Source: Tetracentron sinense
Taxonomy: Eukaryota; Streptophyta; Magnoliopsida; Trochodendrales; Trochodendraceae
NCBI GenBank assembly: GCA_015143295.1
Contig: CM026557.1
Span: 29,235,760 to 29,299,759 of the forward strand
DNA: 64,000 nt
Direction of reading: 5' to 3'
Position numbers and translations under genes: made by a program. Numbering within the stretch: position 1 is the stretch's first letter; the number at the start of each line of letters is the position of its first letter. Below, piece after piece: positions 58,245-64,000 of the stretch. The notes beneath the pieces are model-generated. The model had not been told where the DNA came from, did no database searches, and saw only the letters and a program-made list of their open reading frames with translations.

Positions 58245-58409
58245 AGCTTACCTTCCAAAAAAAAAAAAAAAAAAGAGTAGTATGAGAATTAAACAAATAT
58301 TATTTAATTAAGTGATTGTCTTATATAATGATTATGATAAGTGTAGTTTGGGAATTTTGCAAATTTTCATCTATTTTTTCAAAGGCTCATCTATCATCTA
58401 TTACTATAT

Positions 58410-58584
58410 GAGGAGTGCTAGCCCAGTCGCATTTACTCCAAATTTTTCCCTAGACGCAAGATGCTAACACGTGGATATGTTTCATTATTTTAACAATTTA
58501 AAAAGTAAGACTCAGAAAAAGTTTGACATTTGTAGCGCCCCAGTTGCGTCTTTGGAAGATTTGCGACTGGGGCTAGCAAAATCC
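58410..58584. mobile_element. 175-bp Mutator-like MITE
   Basis: TTACTATAT is duplicated at 58401-58409 and 58585-58593 (9 bp). The ends are inverted repeats around GCTAGCC(C)CAGTCGCA. The middle is AT-rich and has no coding sense. The TIR differs from the foldback family, so it is a second MITE family. Confidence 0.87.
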
Positions 58585-58593
58585 TTACTATAT

Positions 58594-58879
58594 AGAATGA
58601 GACTTCTCTACTTAAAAACTTAGGCTAACTTTTTCCAAAATTCTAAACTGCCCTTAACATCTATTATATTTTTTGGTATATACAAAACATACAAACACAC
58701 ACACACCCTCATGCAACATCTATTATCTATTACTATATATAAATAATGAGACTTCTCCACTTAAAAACATAGGCTGACTTTTTCCAAACTGCCCTTAAAT
58801 AATCATATATATGACAAAATATTTTGCTTAATTCTAATACTACCCACTTTACACATTTTGCTTAATTTTCATACTACCA
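58594..58879. other. No recognised gene
   Basis: AT-rich DNA with a near-repeat of GAGACTTCTCTACTTAAAAAC at about 58598 and 58749 and ACACACAC text near 58692. No gene seen. Confidence 0.45.
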
Positions 58880-59830
58880 TTAGTGAAATTCTCTACGGTT
58901 ATAAACGGACTCCTTAGAGTTCGGTTACGCCCATGTGTCCCTTTTAACACTCTTTAACTGTAGTTAAAATTCACCCACCCCTAGGGTTCATCCACCTATC
59001 CTTGATTTCTATAAAATAGTAGACTTGAAAATCTCTGCGGTTATAACCGGACTCCTTGGAGTTCGATTACGCCACTGAGGTTGCCTTGTGTCCCTTTTAA
59101 CACTCCTTAACTATGGTTAAGATTCACCCACCCTAGGGTCATCCATTTATCCTTGGTTTTTAGAAAAAAAATATGTAAAGAAAATTTAGCCCTAAAAGTT
59201 AGTGAATTTTAACTAGGGTTTAAAGAAATTAATATTTTTTTCTAAAAATCAAGGATAGTTGGGTTAATCCTAAGGGTAGTTGAATCTTAGCCACAATTAA
59301 AAGTATCAAAGAGACACAAGGCAACCTCAAGGGCATAACCGGACTCCAACCGTGGTTAAGATTTGCCCACCCCTAGGGGTTCACCCACTTATTCTTGTTT
59401 TTTAGAAAAAAAAAATAATTTTTTTCAACCCTAGTTAAAATTCACTAAATCCTTGGGTTAATTTTTTTTTTCTAAAAACCAAGGATATGTGGATGAACTC
59501 TAGGGGTGGGTGAATCTTAACCATGGTTAAGGGGTATCAAAAGAGACACATGGCAATCTCAAGGGGCGTAACCGGACTCCAACTATGGTTAAGATTCACC
59601 CACCCCTACAATTCACCCACTTATCCTTGGTTTTTAGAAAAAAAAATTTTATTTTTCTTAAATCCTAATTAAAATTCAATAACTCGTAAGGTTAAATTTG
59701 TTTCATTTTTTTTTTCTAAAAACCAAAGATATGAGGGTGAACTTTAGGGGTGGGTGAATCTCAACCACAGTTAAAGAATGTTAAAAGGCACACATGGCAA
59801 CCTTAGTGGCGTAACCGGACTCTTCGCTAT
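58880..59830. repeat. Cluster of foldback MITE copies
   Basis: At least four partly complete units follow one another. Landmarks are AATCTCTGCGGTTATAACCG (59031), repeated GTTAAGATTCACCCACCC (59117, 59357 and 59588) and inverted GGGTGGGTGAATCTTAACCA forms (59505 and 59745), each pair enclosing A/T-rich centres. Some units lack one arm. Successive insertions or tandem duplication are both possible. No coding sequence. Confidence 0.8.
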
Positions 59831-60139
59831 CTTGGCAAAACGCTTTGAAAAATAACATCTCGTGAAGGCCGCACCCGCCCTTTCTGTGCTATACCCAAAA
59901 TGCCCCTAAAGGTTTTGGTTCTCAAAATATCTTGTCATATTTTCTATAAACATGTCTCTCTCCATTTTTTTTAAATTCAAAATGTCCCTCCAGTTTTTAT
60001 ACCCAAAATATTCCCATTTTTATTTCAAAATACCCTTACTAGGGCCTCTCTTTCCAGTCTCTCTCCCATTCCCCTCTCTCTCGTGCATTGCACGTGCCGC
60101 CCAATAGTTATATATAAGATAAGAAGAAGAAGAAGAAGA
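59831..60139. other. No recognised gene; GAA microsatellite at the end
   Basis: The text includes CATTTTGGGTATAGC-like inverted wording shared with 54690, CTCTCTC runs and a (GAA)n run at 60121-60139 next to the solo LTR. Confidence 0.45.
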
Positions 60140-60843
60140 TGTAACGACCCGAAATTTTAATATAATAAAATTATGTGTTTATGGGTCCTTAATGAAGGTT
60201 AATTAGTTAATTAATTGTTAAATTAATAAGAAGGGGATTTTGCTCAGGGTTGAAGTGCACCGAGGAAATCTCAGTATCATTTGGCAAAAATTCGCACACA
60301 GTGTGCCGGTCGACTGCCGGGACACACCCCTACCGTATCGGTTCCGTCAAGTATCATTTCGCGGGACTGCGGGGCCATTATGTGTGATAAAATTGAGAGA
60401 AACGGGAAATTTCCATATTTCCAGAAATTAAGTGGGACCCAATATCTGTTGGAGATCCTAATAGAAATCCGTGCGGTTAGCACTAATGCGTGTCGGTCGG
60501 CCGTGGGGACTAATGTCTGTCGTCACGGCAGTTAGTTATCTTAAACGAAAAAGCGACAGCGTGTTTTGTGTCCGAAATCAGAAAATTAGTGGGTTTTGCA
60601 ATTTTCTTCCGGACTAAAGTGCAGCTGTCAAAACTCAGTATTTTTCCCCGAAATTTTTACAGTAGGTGTCGGACTGCCCCAAGTTCGGTCACCTAAAGTT
60701 TCGTCAAAATCGGATGTCATTAAGTAGGATTACGTAGGCCGTATATGCGAAAAAATACGAAATAATAGTCAAATGTGACACCCATTGACTTGGTCAACGG
60801 GACCATTAATGGAGGTCATGTGCATGGCACATGACCCTTGTAT

Positions 60844-60852
60844 TATAAATAG
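60844..60852 (+). promoter_or_regulatory. TATA box of the fourth solo LTR
   Basis: TATAAATAG lies ahead of a long GA-rich leader, in the expected place for the LTR promoter. Confidence 0.6.
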
Positions 60853-61589
60853 GGGACAGCCCCTTGCAATCTCACGTTTTGCAACAGTAGAAAAGAAAAA
60901 AAAAAAAATCTGCCACAACAGATTTTAGAGAGAGAAAGTGAGGAGAGAGAAAGGAAGAGAGAGAAAGAGGAGAGAGAAAGGAAGAGAGAGAAAGGGAAAG
61001 GGAGGTCTCCTTGAGGTTTTTCGGCGTCCCCGACGCGTTGGCGGCGTCCGATTTTCTCTCCGGCATCTCGTTTTGCGTGTAGAGAGAAAGAGAAAAAGGT
61101 AGAGAGAGAAAGTTGAGAGAGAAAGTTGCATGCGCTCTACCTTGGGGTTGATCATCCTTCCGAGCGCGTTGGCGGTGTCCGTTTCGACTCTAGTCGCCTC
61201 GAAACGCGTGAAGCAAGTAAAACCCCTCTCTTTTCTTCACTTTTTCCGCTTATTTTGCTATATTATTTCATGTGATGTATATGCATGTCTTTTAACATAA
61301 ATGAAAAAGGGGCGGAGACCCCTATGTGATGTTGTGATTTTATGTGGTCCCTCAGGGAGCCCAGATCGGGTCCCGGGTAAATTGTATCGCCACCCTAGGG
61401 TGACGAAAAGTTGTTTTGCATGTCTTGTAAGGCTATGGAGACATCCATTAGTCTGGAAACGCTCCCTAACGGGACGGTGTGTTACCGGAGTTGGTTAACG
61501 GGCGCGAGGCCCAAGTATTTCAGTTAATCAAGCGAGGCTTGGGTTAACTGGGGTTAACCTGTGGTTAGAAAATATAACCAGGGTTAAGT

Positions 61590-62010
61590 ATAGTCTGTGG
61601 TTCCTCTTTGACTAGGTCAGGAGAGACGGTGCCCAGTAAGGCCCGGGGTTCCTCCGTGACTGATAGTCGAGAGATGTCGGTCTGTTTGTCTAGGTCGTCC
61701 GTGGTGCCTCTTGGACTAAGTCAGGAGTGGCGGTGTCCTGCATGGCTCGTGGTTCCTCCGTGACTGGTAGTCAGGAGATGTCGGAGTCCTAGGGAGTTTA
61801 AAGTGGCTAAACATCAGATAGTGTATAGTCCGGGGTTCCTCTCTGGGTGGGTTAGAAGATGTCGGCACCGTGTCTATTGTGGTCCCTTCTTGGTGGAACG
61901 TCAGGAGATGTCAGCATTGGTATAGATGTCGGGGTTCCTCCGTAGACTAGCCAGAAGGTGACGGTAGGCAAGTTGGTCGGGGTTCCTTCATAACTGATAC
62001 CCAGGGCGAT
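61590..62010. repeat. Irregular hairpin repeats in the fourth solo LTR
   Basis: A core like GGTTCCTCCGTGACTG...TAGTC.GGAGATGTCGG recurs about eight times at uneven spacing. CTCC and GACT pair with AGTC and GGAG within the core, giving a small hairpin per unit. Confidence 0.75.
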
Positions 62011-62989
62011 GGCGGCGAATACACGGTAGATGTGGCCAGTCAATTGAATGGAAAAATGTTCTTATTGGGTGAATGCCCATGTTGTGTGTGTAAGCTTCGG
62101 ATACGAAGTGGTCTGAGTTGGTATACTCAGAGTTGGTGTATTTGTTTGAGTTGGTGGACTCATAGTTCGGTATGGAATCATCGGATTCCAGGTGAGTTGG
62201 GTTGGTATACCCAAGGTTTTGTCATGTTTGGGTGAAAGCCGGAACAGCGTGTGTGAGTCTAAATGACTCAATGTATTATGGTTATGATTTAGAGACTTTA
62301 AGCTAAACATTTGTGGGCTGTGGCCAATTAATAGAGTCTTAGGACTCGAAATGAAACATGATTGATGATTGAAACGATAATTTGGTAATATAATACATTC
62401 ATAACTGAACCTCATAATTGGAAAGTAATGTGAGGTCGGGAACCTCTGTTAGGGTGACGTAACCCTAAGTGACCTTGGGTCACAATTTATTATATACTGT
62501 TCTATTTTACTGTAACATGCAAATTGAACTGCTTATTATATCATTATTGATGCGTGTTATTATGTGGAAAATAGTTTAGAAGGATTGTGGTTTTATTGGG
62601 CTTCATAGCTCACTGACTTTTTGTGTCAGCAGATCTTGGAGCTGCTGATCCGTAAGTGCAAAATCTATCTGGATGTTTTGGAAGCTTGTACAAGTTGTAC
62701 CTGGCGTGATAGAGACGTCTACTTTTGTAAAACAAACTTGATGTAAATAATACAGGTATATGGTTTGTATGATGGCTATTGTGATGACAGGTATTATTTG
62801 CTTTTGGGGAGCATCTGATAAATGTTTAAATTTCCCGCATTTTTGCGGGTAAAGTCTTCCGCTTGCATGATTTGACGAACGGACACGCGTCTCGGAACTT
62901 GATTCCCTAGGCGCGGGTTCGGGGCGTCACAGAAGAGATAAGAGCAAAATGTAGTTTTGGTTATAAAAGATTCAATCAACGTTTTGAAT

Positions 62990-63590
62990 ATGAACATCCT
63001 CTTTATAAAGTAAAGAAGATATATATAACTGTGGTTAAGATTCTCACCCCTAGCATTCATCCATCTAACCTGGGTTCTTAGGAAAAATATATATATCAAC
63101 ATTAGGTTGATTATGCTTAACCACAGTTAAAGGGGCTCTACAAGTCACCACATGCCCCTTTTAACATCCACTAACTGTGGTTAAGATTCACTCACCCCTA
63201 GAGTTCATCCATCTAACCTTGGATTTAGAAAAAAAAATTAATTAAACTTATGTTGACTTAACCACAGTTAAAAGGAGGCTCTACAAGCCCCCACGTGTCC
63301 CTTTTAACACTCACTAACGAGTTAAGACTCAATCACCCTTAGGTTCATCCATCTTACCTTGGTTTTTAGAAGAAGAAAAAATATTAGCCTTGGGTTGATT
63401 ATGCTTAACCACAGTTAAAGATGGCTCTACAAGCTGTCATGTGTCTCTTTTAACACCCACTAATGTAGTTAAGATTCACTCATCCCTAGGTTCATCCATC
63501 TAACCTTTGTTTTTGGAAGAACTTTTTCTTAAAAAATTATTAACTTTAGGTTGATTAAGCTTAACCATCATTAAAAGGTGTAATGGGTAA
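62990..63590. repeat. Chained MITE-like units of about 110-130 bp
   Basis: Four to five consecutive units each hold GTTAAGATTCACTCACCCC, TTCATCCATCTAACCTTGG, an A-rich centre, then GTTGATTATGCTTAACCACAG and GGCTCTACAAG. They resemble the 59-kb cluster but form a separate subfamily. No coding sequence. Confidence 0.8.
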
Positions 63591-63675
63591 ATTTCGTAAA
63601 AACCTAAGTATGGTAGCAACGAGCTCGTCCTCGATGTGGTGTTATCGTTTGAGCTCATTTCCGTCGTCTCTTCGA

Positions 63676-63815
63676 CGACGGGCCCGTGGTCTCATAGACG
63701 ACGATCACGTCCTCGTTTCGACGACGGGCCCGTGGTCTCATAGACGACGATCACGTCCTCGTTTCGACGACGAGCCCGTGGTCTCATAGACGACGATCAC
63801 GTTTCCATTCAGACA
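63676..63815. repeat. Three 46-bp tandem units
   Basis: GGGCCCGTGGTCTCATAGAC, then GACGATCACGT and TTTCGACGAC, repeat at 63680, 63726 and 63772. It may be the edge of a further element beyond the window. The open frames here come from the repeat. Confidence 0.88.
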
Positions 63816-64000
63816 ACGTACCCGTCGTCTTATTGTCAACGACCCCGTATCCCAACACGTAATGAGATCCGGCGCTACTGCCCAGTCGCCTGGGACTGAT
63901 CCTACCTCTACGATGGTAGGTGGGAAACATTGTCTTGGCATTAAATGCAGCATTAAATGCCATTTAATGCTAGTCACCTCGGACGAGTTCCTACTCTATG

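Larger units (their letters stand above)
55530..58276 (+). mobile_element. 5'-truncated L1 LINE, same family as 1-4102
   Basis: The copy starts inside the RT domain next to MITE text and ends with the tail hairpin (58228-58244) and an A-run to about 58276. MITE-like text resumes after it (GAGTAGTATGAGAATT, compare 47135), so it inserted in a MITE copy. ORF2 has one frameshift and one stop, a decay level similar to the copy at 1-4102. Confidence 0.92.
60140..62931 (+). repeat. Solo LTR of a fourth Ty3-type family
   Basis: The LTR begins TGTAACGACCCG and ends GGGGCGTCACA, flanked by GAAGA at 60135-60139 and 62932-62936. It is 2,792 bp with TATAAATAG at 60844-60852, a GA-rich leader (60925-61120), a hairpin-bearing repeat region (61590-62010) and a stem-loop CTGAC...GTCAG at 62613-62629. 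TGTAACGACCC starts and GCGTCACA ends are common in plant Ty3 LTRs. No internal genes remain. Confidence 0.9.

Noticed and set aside
60872-61155. Minus-strand frames rich in Ser, Leu and Phe
   Set aside because: They arise from the GA-rich leader of the solo LTR and have no conserved features.
1-64000. tRNA and rRNA genes
   Set aside because: No cloverleaf A-box/B-box pairs or rRNA core sequences were noticed; the tRNA-like match at 20472 is only the retroelement primer site.

Overview
The window is repeat-dominated nuclear DNA of a flowering plant. The evidence is plant-type L1 LINEs with a C-terminal RNase H, a chromodomain-bearing Ty3 element primed by initiator-Met tRNA, PIF/Harbinger, CACTA and Mutator-like DNA elements, and exon fragments of a plant CDKC kinase. 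I cannot name the species. I see no intact single-copy host gene. Host coding sequence is limited to a broken, intron-retaining CDKC fragment (14.6-17.1 kb, minus) and a short trihelix-like fragment (33.65-33.81 kb, minus).

Layout. 1-4102: L1 LINE, cut by the window edge, with an ORF2 open except for one stop. 4103-5658: right part of a CACTA transposon, inserted into a second decayed LINE (5659-8270). 8410-11790: about 17 copies of a ~178-bp satellite, holding a LINE 3' scrap. 11.8-14.5 kb: no recognised gene. 14.6-17.1 kb: CDKC pseudogene with a non-autonomous PIF/Harbinger element in one intron. 17709-28350: complete-length Tekay-type Ty3 element with 2.76-kb LTRs and a 5-bp target duplication, broken in gag-pol and young by LTR similarity. 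29804-32231: related solo LTR. 34430-41920: 7.5-kb PIF/Harbinger element with a nearly complete transposase and its Myb-like partner, carrying a 5'-truncated LINE. 41969-42326: near-perfect foldback element. 42.7-47.1 kb: another MITE split by a minus-strand LINE and a solo LTR. 47232-54404: Mutator-like MITE filled by a LINE, itself split by a solo LTR. 55530-58276: another L1 copy. 58.4-59.8 kb: MITE cluster. 60140-62931: fourth Ty3-type solo LTR. 63.0-63.6 kb: MITE repeats, then a 46-bp tandem repeat.

Nothing here acts as an operon or pathway. The working units are transposons and their enzymes. The Harbinger transposase and Myb-like protein form a two-component DNA transposition system. 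The L1 ORF2s (endonuclease, RT, RNase H) would act on RNAs ending in a conserved 3' hairpin. The LTRs are the promoters and terminators of Ty3 elements.

The most interesting signal is structural. Three related Ty3-type LTRs each carry a cluster of palindromes built on CGATCGATCG whose outer bases differ between families but stay paired. All four long LTRs carry tandem units that would fold as hairpins. The three related LTRs also share a small acidic open segment with the motif PWVEEEY. The MITE families carry a hairpin inside each arm whose bases co-vary. All calls come from reading the sequence by eye; no alignment or database search was run.
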